A DNA stretch of 64,000 nucleotides, from contig JADFIR010000002.1 in the NCBI GenBank assembly GCA_022566535.1, forward strand, positions 141,776 to 205,775. Direction: 5' to 3'. Positions 51,918 through 61,188 of this stretch are shown here, one piece after another. Both the position numbers and the translations under genes were made by a program. The notes under the pieces are model-generated. The model ran no database searches, was not told where the DNA came from, and was given only the letters and a program-made list of their open reading frames with translations. The DNA comes from Planctomycetota bacterium. GTDB taxonomy: Bacteria > Planctomycetota > Phycisphaerae > Phycisphaerales > SM1A02. The first letter of the stretch is position 1, and each line of letters begins with the position of its first letter.

Positions 51918-54140
51918 TCAATTTAGGTAGTCGAAAAGGCGAGCATCGATTACGCGCGACGAAACATACTCATGCGCCTCTTCGGCTGCGGCCTCTGTAG
52001 CCTGTAACAAGACACCAGGCGCAAGATTGTGACCAAATTCGGTTGTCACATCGCGCGCCACCGAGAAAGCGATCTCCAAATCGACCCCGTCCACATCAAC
52101 TTCAAACTCAGGACCTACGCGAGCTTCATAGGCCGCAAGGAAGGCGGAGGTATACGCGGCAGCCAGCATCTCGTAAGCGGCTGCTTTGGCTGCGGCATAA
52201 CCAGCCGGAGTCACGTTTCTCGAATCCCCAAGCTGGGAGCCCGCACGGATGAGGGCCTGTATTTCAGCCCGTTCGTCAATCTTGGCAAGGTAGTCGTTAC
52301 GAAGCTTGAGATAGGTGTCGAGAACCTCAAGTTTGGCGAAGCGATCGGACACTTTCTCCGTAGGACGGTTTGCATCACCGTTGGCGGCGTCAAGGTCTAT
52401 CAACTGCATTCCCTGCAAAGGCCGGATCGAGCCGTCGCTCGCCACGCGGAGCTGTCCTGTGTCCAGCAAATAGCGCAGGGTTCCCACCTGGAGGTCCCGC
52501 ACCGCGCGGTCGTATTCATCCAGGGCACGGTTCAGCGCGTCGATGGCTTCGCTGCGCTCTCGTGCATCGGAACGGTCGGGAGCCGCTTCATTGCTCTGGC
52601 GACGACGGGTGGCGATCGCGACGTTCTCATTCTGCAACTGCACGCTGAATCTTGCCCGATCGATATCTCTGACCGAAGCTCGCACATCCACGGCGATGCT
52701 GTCGCGGAAACCCTCGTAGTCGCGAATGGTTCGTTCAAGGCTGATCTGGGTCTGACGAAGGTTGACGCGCTCGATGGTGCGATCCAGCGGGAGATCGAGC
52801 GTGACCCCGGCTAGGAACGATGTGTCATCGAGATCGAAGTCGAGCCCGGCGCGGTCCCTTCCGTCATCGGTGGGGATCGAGATCGAGGCGGTCAGGTTCA
52901 GATCCGCCAGCAGGGCGTTGCGAGCGTTGCGCACGGCGCGTCGGCTGTCATCGAGCTGGTCACGCCGGTTCTGCAAGTCGAGGCGGTAGGCCATCCCAGC
53001 CCGCACCGCTTCGTCCATGTCGATCTTGGGAGTGGGAAGGCCCAGCGAGGACGGTTCGATGATCAACGGCTGGTCTTGAGGCATCCCCAGCCGCACCTTG
53101 AATCGATCGACGGCCAGGCGGAAGTTCTCTCGCTGGCGGTTGAGCTGATCGCGGGCATCGCGGGTGGCTTGTGCGGCGAGGTCCGCGTCAAACGGCGGCC
53201 GTCGCCCCGCGCTAACCAGGGCGACCTCCCGGTCTTCCGCTTGTTCGGACAGCCTGACTCGCTGCTGGGCGTTCTTGATCGCCTGGCCCTGCACCACAAG
53301 GCTCAGGAAATCCTGGGCGATGTCGAAGAGGAATTGGCGACGGGAGCGCTCGAAGTCTCGGGCGGCGTACACCAGGTTCCGCTCGGCCTGGATGCGGTCC
53401 TCGCGGGCCACTTGGCCGGCGCCGCGAAGAAGCGGGATGTCAGCGGAGAAGATCAGCTCGGCGGTCTGGGTGTTCTCGCCCGCGACACGCTGATGCAGGT
53501 CCTCCGTGGCTCTGGCCAGCATTCGCGCCGTCACTTCGCCGCCGTACGGTAGCCGCTGGGTGAGGCGCAGCTCATTGACCAGCCGAAGCGACGTGTCGAA
53601 CAGTGCCTCGTCGGCCTCGCCTTCGATCGACGCGTCCAGCTCGTCGAACAGACGCGGTCCCCACAAGTGCCGTTCGCTCAGCAGCCGCAGCGCCGCAAGG
53701 AGGTAGTCCTCCTCGGCAAAGCGGTACTCTCGGCTGTGTCGTATCGCATAGGCCAGGGCGGATCGAAGTTCCATCCGCCTCGCCTCAGCCGGCACGTCGG
53801 CGTACCGCTCCAGCCGCAGCATGACGTCCTGGGCCTCGTCGGCAGGGCGAAACGGCAGTTGCTCAGCGGGCGGGTTGGTCGTCGGAGGTTGTTCGTCGGC
53901 CAGGGAACGATCCCGACCCTCGGCGGAACGATCATCCCCCGGCCAGGGAAGCCTGGGTGTCACCGCATCGGCCCCCAGGGCGGCGCTGTGGTCGGAGATC
54001 AATTCGGCGACGTGCCGATCAATCCGCCCAAGCCCTGATTCGCAGCCGCCTACCCCCACCAGGGTGAAGGCCGTCACGACCAAAGCCCCGGACCAACCGA
54101 GATCAACCGGCCGGGATTTGGATAGAGGGTTGAAGCTCAT
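51918..54140 (-). CDS. TolC-family outer-membrane efflux lipoprotein
   Basis: Protein of 740 residues. The signal peptide ends in a lipobox VGGC (Cys33), giving a lipid-anchored outer-membrane protein. After a variable linker to about residue 120, the TolC-like domain shows the usual coiled helices and strands: ALAYAIRHSREYRFAEEDYL, LRLTQRLPYGGEVTARML, ADIPLLRGAGQVAREDRIQA, VSLRL-type strands and a second repeat with GVTLDLPLDRTIERVNLRQ and TIRDYEGFRDSIAVDVRASV. A C-terminal extension of about 130 residues (YEMLAAAYTSAFLAAYEARV, HEYVSSRVIDARLFDYLN) is not part of the standard family. It lies upstream of the adaptor gene; expected to form the outer-membrane channel. Confidence 0.85.
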   Translation of the reverse strand: MSFNPLSKSRPVDLGWSGALVVTAFTLVGVGGCESGLGRIDRHVAELISDHSAALGADAVTPRLPWPGDDRSAEGRDRSLADEQPPTTNPPAEQLPFRPADEAQDVMLRLERYADVPAEARRMELRSALAYAIRHSREYRFAEEDYLLAALRLLSERHLWGPRLFDELDASIEGEADEALFDTSLRLVNELRLTQRLPYGGEVTARMLARATEDLHQRVAGENTQTAELIFSADIPLLRGAGQVAREDRIQAERNLVYAARDFERSRRQFLFDIAQDFLSLVVQGQAIKNAQQRVRLSEQAEDREVALVSAGRRPPFDADLAAQATRDARDQLNRQRENFRLAVDRFKVRLGMPQDQPLIIEPSSLGLPTPKIDMDEAVRAGMAYRLDLQNRRDQLDDSRRAVRNARNALLADLNLTASISIPTDDGRDRAGLDFDLDDTSFLAGVTLDLPLDRTIERVNLRQTQISLERTIRDYEGFRDSIAVDVRASVRDIDRARFSVQLQNENVAIATRRRQSNEAAPDRSDARERSEAIDALNRALDEYDRAVRDLQVGTLRYLLDTGQLRVASDGSIRPLQGMQLIDLDAANGDANRPTEKVSDRFAKLEVLDTYLKLRNDYLAKIDERAEIQALIRAGSQLGDSRNVTPAGYAAAKAAAYEMLAAAYTSAFLAAYEARVGPEFEVDVDGVDLEIAFSVARDVTTEFGHNLAPGVLLQATEAAAEEAHEYVSSRVIDARLFDYLN

Positions 54141-54311
54141 AGACTTCCGATAAGTGTTGTACCGAAAACGGCGCTCGTCAGGTCATACTGCTGTGGCTCG
54201 CGACGTGTTGCACGAAAGTCCGGAGGCGGTCCGCAGCGCGATGCCTACAGGGGCTCCGGGCCGGCGGATGCCCCGCCGGGCGGATTGAAGTACCGGTACA
54301 CTTGCGGCGAT

Positions 54312-57116
54312 ATGGCCAGCGTCACCTATGACGGGCAGAGCTTCTTCGTTGAACGTCGTCGAGTCTGGGTGCTGGGCGCGTCGATTGAGTATGCTCGTGT
54401 CCCGCCCGAGGCCTGGCCCGATCGGATCGCCGCCGCCAAGCAGGCCGGGTTCAACACCGTAGAGACATCCTGCCCTTGGCTACTTCATGAGCCGCGCAAG
54501 GGGCGGTTCTCCTTTCACGACCACTGTGATGTTCGTCGATTCGTTGAGCTGTGCGCCGCAACGGGCATGTGGGTCTTGCTCCGCCCCGGGCCATATGTCG
54601 GCGGTCACTACGATGCCGGCGGCTTGCCCAGTTGGCTCATCGAGATGCCCAACGTGGTGCTGCGCGAGGCGAACGAGCCGTTCCTCGAGCGGGTAAGCCT
54701 GTACTTCCGCAAGCTGTTTGCGGAGTTGGCCGACTTGCAGGCGACCAGCGGCGGGCCGATCCTGCTGGTGCAGAGCGAGCACGCCTGGCTGTGCTCAAAC
54801 CGGATCCAGGCGGACCGCTACCTGCGGGAGGTCTCGCGCTACATCCGCGAGAACGGCATCAACGTGCCCATCATCAACGCCAACGACCTCTGGCAGGAGT
54901 CGGTGGGAACGATCGATACTTGGCGAGGCTTCGACGACCTCCTGGTCCACCTTCGGCAGTTGCGGAGCGTGCAGTCCGATGCCCCTTGTCTGGTCAGCGC
55001 GTTCGATCCGGTGGACCTCGATACCTGGGGTGGGGGTCGTGACCGCCGGAAACGTCCGGAGGTGGTGCTGCATTCGTTGGCCCAAGTGCTTGCAGCCGGC
55101 GCTCAGCCGGTGGTCTCGCCCTTCCACGGCGGGACGAATTTCGGGTTCTTGGGCGGTCGAGCGGCGAGTGGGGATGGGATCGACTGCGTCGGAGGAGGCT
55201 TCGTCACCACCAGCGCCGCCGCGAGCGCGCCGCTGGGGGAGGCCGGCGCACGCGGGCCCAAATATAACGCGATCAAACGCCTCATCAGCTTCGCCAATCA
55301 CTTCAGCCACGTCTTCGCCGACCTGGATGAGGATTATCACCCAATATCGATGGATCTTTCCGACGTTTCGCCCGCAGCGCGGCGCCGCGGAAAACATGAA
55401 CCCGGTGGGCGTCCGGGTGGCGGTGCGGCGGTCCTGCCGCTGCGCGGGGCGGCCGGCCGGGTGGTCTTCGTCTTTGCCGATCGCGCCCAGCGAGACGTCA
55501 CGTTGCTGCTTGAGCAAGGTATCCGCATGCCGGTCGCGCTGGGGGATCAGTCGGTTGGCTGGTACGTTCTGGATGTTGACCTGCGAGGCTCCGGACGGTT
55601 GGACTACGCCAACCTCTGCCCGTTCGCAATCGTCGATCGCTCCATTCTGGTGTTGCAAGGCCCCGCCGATGCGCCGGTATATTTGTCGATCAACGGCTCT
55701 CCGTTGCAAGCGACCGTGCCTCGGGGGGGCAAGCCCCTCCTGCTGCAACATAAGCGCATCACCATCGTGATCTGCAATCAGCAGCAGATCGACGCGACCT
55801 ATCACAACGACACCACGGTCTTCGTCGGCGTGGCCGGCTTGGATCGCGAAGGATTTCCGCTGCCGGCGAAAGGGTCGACCGCAGTGTGGGAGATTACGAA
55901 GGACGCCGGGCTTCAACGACGATCGATCGCGCCAGCGAAACGGGCCCCCAAGCCGATCGGTCTTGTGGATTGGCAGGGTGCCCCCGCAGTTGCATACACA
56001 ACCGGTGAGTCGCCGCGCTACGCCACACTTGACGGGCCCGACACCCTCAACGCATGTGGAGCGGGGCTTGGATACGGCTGGTACCGCATCGGGCTACGGG
56101 TGACCTCTTCTCGCAAGCGACGTTGCCATCTTCCCCAGGCCGCTGATCGCGTGCACCTGTTCATCAACGGCACGTTTGGGCGGCTCGTTGGGGTGGCCCC
56201 GGGAGCCGATCACCAGCCGTTCGATCTGAAGTTAGCCAAGGGCCAGCACACCATCGTGGCGCTGGTGGACAATCTCGGGCGGTTCTCACAGGGCAATGAC
56301 CTGGCGCAGCGGAAGGGATTGTTCGGCCACTTCTATGAGGTGAAGCGGCTTGGGGCGGTTCGGCCCAAGAAAACCAAAGCGCCGGCGGTCGATCCGTTTG
56401 TTCTTCGCGGCTACATTGCCGGACGCACGTTCGGCCAGCTCAGCGACACCAACCAGGTGGCGTGGACGTTCACGCACGCCCGGAAATCGCCGATCCTTCT
56501 CGACCTTGACGGCGCGGCGGCCAGCGGAACGATCGTGCTCAACAACGAGCCCGTTGCGTACTATTGCGGCGCGTCCGGCGGCAGCCTCGCCCACATCTTG
56601 CTCGATCCGACGACGACCGGAGCGTTTCGGCGCGGCAGGAACGTCCTGCGGTTCGCTCCCGACTCTCAGCAGGACGGCGCCGTTGAGCAGATTCTCAAAG
56701 CCGCCACCCTCTACGAATGCGTGACGACGATCACCGCCTCAGCCGCGTGGGCATTTGCGAAGTGGGAGCCACCGAGCGCCTCAGCCTATGGGTCGATCAG
56801 TCGCACCGTCACCCGCAACGTGCGTGGCGTTCCCTGCTGGTGGCGGACCTCTTTCACTGCCCGCAGCACCGCCGAGGCCATGTGGTTCGACACGTCCGGT
56901 TTGAGCAAGGGCCAGGCATACCTTAACGGGCGGAACCTCGGCCGATACTTTACCGCGACCGCCGACGGCCGCGCTGTTGGGCCGCAGCGCCGGCTCTATG
57001 TGCCCGCGGCCTGGGTGACGCCCGGCCAGCCCAACGAGCTGGTGCTGTTCGACGAGCACGGCTTTGCCCCACACCGCACTCGCATCGTGTTCAGCGCCCA
57101 AGGCGACCTGGACTGA
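54312..57116 (+). CDS. GH35-like (beta-galactosidase family) protein lacking expected catalytic residues
   Basis: Protein of 934 residues from ATG 54312. The GH35 barrel is clear: WVLGASIEYARVPPEAWPDR, AGFNTVETSCPWLLHEP, RPGPYVGGHYDAGGLPSWL (91-109), GGPILLVQSEHAWLCSN (148-163), FHGGTNFGF (271-279) and APLGEAGARGPKYNAIK (306-322). The usual acid/base motif QVENEYG reads QSEHAWL, the E of CAEW reads H in GGHY, and the nucleophile region ExxxGWFDxWG reads SAFDPVDLDTWG, so the catalytic Glu residues seem to be missing. C-terminal jelly-roll domains, typical of the family, follow (YGSISRTVTR, PAAWVTPGQPNELVLFDEHG). No signal peptide is obvious. It may bind rather than hydrolyse galactosides. Confidence 0.82.
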   Translation: MASVTYDGQSFFVERRRVWVLGASIEYARVPPEAWPDRIAAAKQAGFNTVETSCPWLLHEPRKGRFSFHDHCDVRRFVELCAATGMWVLLRPGPYVGGHYDAGGLPSWLIEMPNVVLREANEPFLERVSLYFRKLFAELADLQATSGGPILLVQSEHAWLCSNRIQADRYLREVSRYIRENGINVPIINANDLWQESVGTIDTWRGFDDLLVHLRQLRSVQSDAPCLVSAFDPVDLDTWGGGRDRRKRPEVVLHSLAQVLAAGAQPVVSPFHGGTNFGFLGGRAASGDGIDCVGGGFVTTSAAASAPLGEAGARGPKYNAIKRLISFANHFSHVFADLDEDYHPISMDLSDVSPAARRRGKHEPGGRPGGGAAVLPLRGAAGRVVFVFADRAQRDVTLLLEQGIRMPVALGDQSVGWYVLDVDLRGSGRLDYANLCPFAIVDRSILVLQGPADAPVYLSINGSPLQATVPRGGKPLLLQHKRITIVICNQQQIDATYHNDTTVFVGVAGLDREGFPLPAKGSTAVWEITKDAGLQRRSIAPAKRAPKPIGLVDWQGAPAVAYTTGESPRYATLDGPDTLNACGAGLGYGWYRIGLRVTSSRKRRCHLPQAADRVHLFINGTFGRLVGVAPGADHQPFDLKLAKGQHTIVALVDNLGRFSQGNDLAQRKGLFGHFYEVKRLGAVRPKKTKAPAVDPFVLRGYIAGRTFGQLSDTNQVAWTFTHARKSPILLDLDGAAASGTIVLNNEPVAYYCGASGGSLAHILLDPTTTGAFRRGRNVLRFAPDSQQDGAVEQILKAATLYECVTTITASAAWAFAKWEPPSASAYGSISRTVTRNVRGVPCWWRTSFTARSTAEAMWFDTSGLSKGQAYLNGRNLGRYFTATADGRAVGPQRRLYVPAAWVTPGQPNELVLFDEHGFAPHRTRIVFSAQGDLD

Positions 57117-57163
57117 CGGCGCGAGGCGCTAGCTCTCTGAAGGATCAGCAGCTATACCATACG

Positions 57164-58105
57164 TCAGTCGGGTGGAGGCACTCTGGTCTCCATCTCCACC
57201 CTCATCTCCATATGCTGGCTCATCTCCTGCTTTCTGCCCTGGGTGTCGATGGACATGCTCGTATCGCTGGTCACGTTCATCTGAGAATTGATCGGCATCA
57301 GTTGAGTGAGCATGAGGACCATCTTGCCGCTTCCCTCTGAAGCAAGCGACTTCAGATTGACGGTTGTCCCTGCCACTGCGCCTGGCGGTGAGATCGTCTG
57401 TGCGTCGGCGGTCTGCTTCACCTTGACGTCCAGTTGGAGTCGATCTCCCTCAATTTTCGTCAGCTTGAAGGTGCTCGTTTGTTTGATCATCATCCCGTTC
57501 ATGGTGATGGTCTGATCGACCCGCCATTCGGCGCCTACGCCGACTGGTTCCTTCGGAAGCGGAGCGCCGAGTTGTTTGATCGATTGCTTGAGGCTCTCGA
57601 GATGCTGGACCGCCATCGGATCGATACCGGCAGGCATCTCGAAGTCGGCCTCCTTGGTGAAACCTCGACTGGACATCAACCCTGTGCCGCGCAGTCCGAC
57701 GGCTCCCTTCAACGAGGTACGCATAGCATCGGCCATCGAGGCCGCGACGCCGGGCTCGTCAACAATGTCCGCGTCCGTACAAGTGAACTCAAACTGCACA
57801 TCGCCGTTCTCTTTGACCTGCAGGACCTTGGACAGCATGGTGAAGCGCATGCCGGGGAGCTTCATCTCCGGCATCGGCATGTCGCCGATCGATTGGGTCA
57901 TGGACATGCGCATCGTCATGTCCATCGTCTGTTCGGACCCGATCTGAGGCGTAAGCCGCAGCGCTTGGCGGGGAGCTGTACCGGGATCGAGCAGCGTGAC
58001 CATCGGCGCGTTCGTTGGCTGGGTAGCTGCCGGCTGCCCGGCGGCGCCGTGAGTAGGGACGCAAAGCAGAACAACTACACAGAGCCAGGGATGGGTATGT
58101 TTCAT
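57164..58105 (-). CDS. Exported protein of unknown function (possibly DUF6263-like)
   Basis: Protein of 313 residues. ATG 58105 is preferred because GAGGA sits eight bases ahead of it and a signal peptide follows (HPWLCVVVLLCVPTHGAAG). The mature part is methionine-rich at the start (TMDMTMRMSMTQSIGDMPMP) and then has beta-rich segments: FTMLSKVLQVKENGDVQFEF, EPVGVGAEWRVDQTITMNG, STFKLTKIEGDRLQLDVKVK and a final MSIDTQGRKQEMSQHMEMRV. The pattern of paired strands with VGxGAEWxV resembles DUF6263-type exported proteins. Role unknown. It is divergent from the DNA methyltransferase gene. Confidence 0.72.
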   Translation of the reverse strand: MKHTHPWLCVVVLLCVPTHGAAGQPAATQPTNAPMVTLLDPGTAPRQALRLTPQIGSEQTMDMTMRMSMTQSIGDMPMPEMKLPGMRFTMLSKVLQVKENGDVQFEFTCTDADIVDEPGVAASMADAMRTSLKGAVGLRGTGLMSSRGFTKEADFEMPAGIDPMAVQHLESLKQSIKQLGAPLPKEPVGVGAEWRVDQTITMNGMMIKQTSTFKLTKIEGDRLQLDVKVKQTADAQTISPPGAVAGTTVNLKSLASEGSGKMVLMLTQLMPINSQMNVTSDTSMSIDTQGRKQEMSQHMEMRVEMETRVPPPD

Positions 58106-58340
58106 CGGTGTGGTCCTCATTCTTGAAAGATCGTTCGCCGGGGGACCTCCCTACGGTCACTTGCGGGAACACGGCAGTGAACCATTGCACGGTAGTATAA
58201 TCGCTCGAAGGGCATTCGTGGCGGGTTCGCAAACCAGCCGCCGACTCGAATCGAGTGGATGTGCACAATCTCGCTTCGCGCGCCCCGATGGCTGGCGCGA
58301 ACCAGATCAGGACGGTATAACCGTTGTCGGAGCCGTACGC

Positions 58341-59408
58341 ATGGCTGAACGAAAGAACATCGACTTCGATCGTCCCGGCGGCTACGCGATGCCCAAGGGC
58401 GCTACCCAGGTGCACCGCCAGGCCGCGAAAGCCATGATCGACGCCGATGTCCGTCTCTACGGCGACAGCGCCAAGCTCTACCAGCCTCAACGGATGAACC
58501 CGCCGCGGCGAGTCAGGCCGAAGTACCAGGCCGACGATCCCGACACGCGCGTCTACGTCGGCGACTGCCGTGATGTACTGCCGAATCTACCGGACAAAGG
58601 CAAGGTCGATCTGATCTTCGCCGACCCACCTTTCAACTGGGATGTGCCGTACGACCAATGGCACGATGGGATGCCGCGAGCCGAGTACGAACGCTTTACC
58701 TTCGATTGGCTCGATGCGTGTATTGATGCTCTTTCGCCGCGCGGATCGCTCTGGGTGAACATCCCCGACGACACTGCCGCTGAGGCCGTCCTGCACCTGA
58801 AGCGCCGCGGGCTGACCATGATCAACTGGTGCATCTGGCACTTCCGTTTCGGCCAGCACCGCGAAAGCTCATTCATCCTCAGCAAGGCCCACGTGCTGTA
58901 CTTCGCCAAGGACCCCGACAACCGTATCTGGAACCCCAACGACATCCTCGAACCGTCCGACCGCGCGGCGATCTACGCCGACCCTCGCACCATGGCCAAG
59001 GAGACGAACAAGGGCCTGCGGGTGCCGATGGACGTGTGGTATGGACAGTACTGGGGCCGCGTTCAGGGCAACAACAAGGAGCGCCGTCACGGCCATCACA
59101 ACCAGATCCCCGAGGTATACCTTCAGCGCATCATCCGCGCGTGCTCCAACGGAGGCGATCTCGTGCTTGACCCGTTCCTCGGCAGCGGCACCACCTGCAC
59201 CGTCGCCCGCGCCCTTGCTCGCCGATCTATCGGAATCGAGTATTCACCGGTGCACGCCCAAGCCGCGTGGGATCGCGTGATCAACGTCGGCATGATACGA
59301 GGGGATGCAGTCGTCGGGCGGTCGTCGGCGATTGTGCAGCCCCGGCGAGGAAAAAGAGAAAAAGGCGGCAAATTAAGCTTGGCAACCGCGTCTTCGCGTG
59401 AAGAATAG
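58341..59408 (+). CDS. DNA methyltransferase (N4/N6, beta-class motif order)
   Basis: Protein of 355 residues. The order of motifs, DPPFNW (motif IV, residues 95-100) before LDPFLGSGTT (motif I, about 273-282), is that of the beta class, which methylates the exocyclic amine of adenine or cytosine. The SAM site is followed by CTVARALARRSIGIEYS. Between them lies the likely target-recognition part (HFRFGQHRESSFILSKAHVL, VWYGQYWGRVQGNNKERRH). ATG 58341 is preferred over the long upstream reading, which is low-complexity. No restriction endonuclease gene lies beside it. The basic C-terminal tail after the SAM region is unusual. Confidence 0.88.
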   Translation: MAERKNIDFDRPGGYAMPKGATQVHRQAAKAMIDADVRLYGDSAKLYQPQRMNPPRRVRPKYQADDPDTRVYVGDCRDVLPNLPDKGKVDLIFADPPFNWDVPYDQWHDGMPRAEYERFTFDWLDACIDALSPRGSLWVNIPDDTAAEAVLHLKRRGLTMINWCIWHFRFGQHRESSFILSKAHVLYFAKDPDNRIWNPNDILEPSDRAAIYADPRTMAKETNKGLRVPMDVWYGQYWGRVQGNNKERRHGHHNQIPEVYLQRIIRACSNGGDLVLDPFLGSGTTCTVARALARRSIGIEYSPVHAQAAWDRVINVGMIRGDAVVGRSSAIVQPRRGKREKGGKLSLATASSREE

Positions 59409-59438
59409 GGTCGTCGCCAGTTTGCAGGAGTATCGCCG

Positions 59439-61082
59439 GTGTGCACATTGAGGGGCCCGCTTGTGCTATGGGTGGCAGCCATGGTGGCCGTGTCCGGCGT
59501 CGCCTCGGCCGGGCAGCTTGCGGTGATCTCTGTGGAACCGCCGCCCCATGCGTTGCAGGCTCCCATTGACGGGCCGATCGTCATCCGGTTCAACCAGCCG
59601 GTGTTACACGAGTCCGTCACCGCCGGCAGCTTCTGGGCGTTTGGGCGCGGGAGCGGAACCGTCCAAGGCACATACACCTTCGCCAACAACGATAAGACGG
59701 TGACGCTGACGCCGGACCATCCATTCTCCGCGGGCGAGCACGTGATGGTGATCCTCTCGCATGACATCCAATCGGCGGACGGCTCGCCGTTGCGAAGCGC
59801 CGGCTACTCCTACCAGTTCTGTGTCAAGGCCCAGTCGGCGGAGATGGATTTTGAACAGGTCGACATCCTGTCCACCAACATTCCAGCGGGCGCGTCCAGC
59901 CGTCCGTATGGCGGAATCGCCTCCGACCTCAACAACGATGGCTGGCTTGACCTCACCATCGTCAACGAGGACACCGCCGACCTTCGGGTGTTCCTGAATC
60001 TCGCCGACGGATCCGGCCAGTACGGCGACTTCCTCCAGCCGCCAATCGCCGTCAACGATCGAGCCAGCCCGTCCGAGCCGGCCGACTTCAATCACGATGG
60101 CTTCGTTGACATCTGTGTCGCCAACATCAACACCAACACCGTCTCGATCCTGCTCGGCGCCGGCGACGGGACCTTTGGCCCCCAGCAGCAGATCATCGTC
60201 GGCTCGGCTCCGCGCGGCATTGCCGTGCTCGATGCGGACGGCGACGGCGACCTTGACATCGTCAACACCAACGCAGGCAGCTCCAACATGTCGCTGCTGC
60301 TCAACGACGGCAGCGGCGTGTTCGGCCCCCCCGTGTTCTTCGAGGGCGGCGGGGCCGGCGAGTGGGCGCTGGCCGCAGCGGATATGAACGATGACGGCAT
60401 CCTCGATCTTGTTATTGGAGCCCGCACCAGCCAGCAGATCCTCGTCGATGCCGGCAACGGTGACGCAACGTTCACCCACATCTCCTCGCAGAGCGCTGCC
60501 GGTGCAGTGTGGATGCTCGTCTGCGGTGATCTAAACGGCGACGGCATCGAAGATGTGTCCACCGCCAACAGCTCCGCCAACAACGGCGCGATCCTGCTCG
60601 GCGCCGGCGGCGGCAATCTTAACGGGCCGCAAACCTATCGCACCGATCCCTTCCCCCTGGCCACTGACCTGGGCGATCTCGACGGCGATGGCGACCTCGA
60701 TTGGGTCACCTCCAGCTTCGGCGGTGACTGGCGACTGTTCACGAACAACGGCGATGGCACGTTCGTGTTCGCGCAAGAGTTCGCGGCTCCGGTCGCTGCG
60801 TCCTGCGCGCTGTTGCTGGATATCGACAACGATGGCGACCTCGATCTGGCGCTGATCGATGAGTTGGCCGACGTCGTCGTGATGATGAAGAACAGCGGCA
60901 CGGCCCCCGGAACTCCCGGCGACCTGGATGGCGACGGCGATGTGGACATCATCGACCTGCTGACTCTCCTGGCAAACTGGGGACTGTGCCCCGATCCGCC
61001 CGATGATTGCCCCGCCGATCTCGACAGCGATGGCGCCGTGGGCATCCTCGACTTGCTAACGCTGCTGGCCAATTGGGGATAG
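59439..61082 (+). CDS. Exported FG-GAP/VCBS-repeat protein with C-terminal dockerin-like tail
   Basis: Protein of 547 residues from GTG 59439, with CAGGAG at the right spacing. A signal peptide (LRGPLVLWVAAMVAVSGVAS) precedes an Ig-like SbsA domain (PPPHALQAPIDGPIVIRFNQ, DKTVTLTPDHPFSAGEHVMV). The middle consists of FG-GAP/VCBS repeats, each with a calcium-loop pattern such as DLNNDGWLDLTIVN, DFNHDGFVDICVAN, DADGDGDLDIVNTN, DLNGDGIEDVSTAN and DLDGDGDLDWVTSS. The tail carries two dockerin-like loops (DLDGDGDVDIIDLLTLLANW; DLDSDGAVGILDLLTLLANW) and stops right after the last NWG. It is probably exported and may be anchored or sorted by the tail; its partner is unknown. Confidence 0.85.
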   Translation: MCTLRGPLVLWVAAMVAVSGVASAGQLAVISVEPPPHALQAPIDGPIVIRFNQPVLHESVTAGSFWAFGRGSGTVQGTYTFANNDKTVTLTPDHPFSAGEHVMVILSHDIQSADGSPLRSAGYSYQFCVKAQSAEMDFEQVDILSTNIPAGASSRPYGGIASDLNNDGWLDLTIVNEDTADLRVFLNLADGSGQYGDFLQPPIAVNDRASPSEPADFNHDGFVDICVANINTNTVSILLGAGDGTFGPQQQIIVGSAPRGIAVLDADGDGDLDIVNTNAGSSNMSLLLNDGSGVFGPPVFFEGGGAGEWALAAADMNDDGILDLVIGARTSQQILVDAGNGDATFTHISSQSAAGAVWMLVCGDLNGDGIEDVSTANSSANNGAILLGAGGGNLNGPQTYRTDPFPLATDLGDLDGDGDLDWVTSSFGGDWRLFTNNGDGTFVFAQEFAAPVAASCALLLDIDNDGDLDLALIDELADVVVMMKNSGTAPGTPGDLDGDGDVDIIDLLTLLANWGLCPDPPDDCPADLDSDGAVGILDLLTLLANWG

Positions 61083-61188
61083 TGGCCCGCAAGATTCCGT
61101 CCGATCCTCGTTGGTTGCGGCCCGTCCTAGAGGTATCATCAGACACACCTATCCGGTTGTGACACGCCCTTGGTGAGGAGGACAACCA

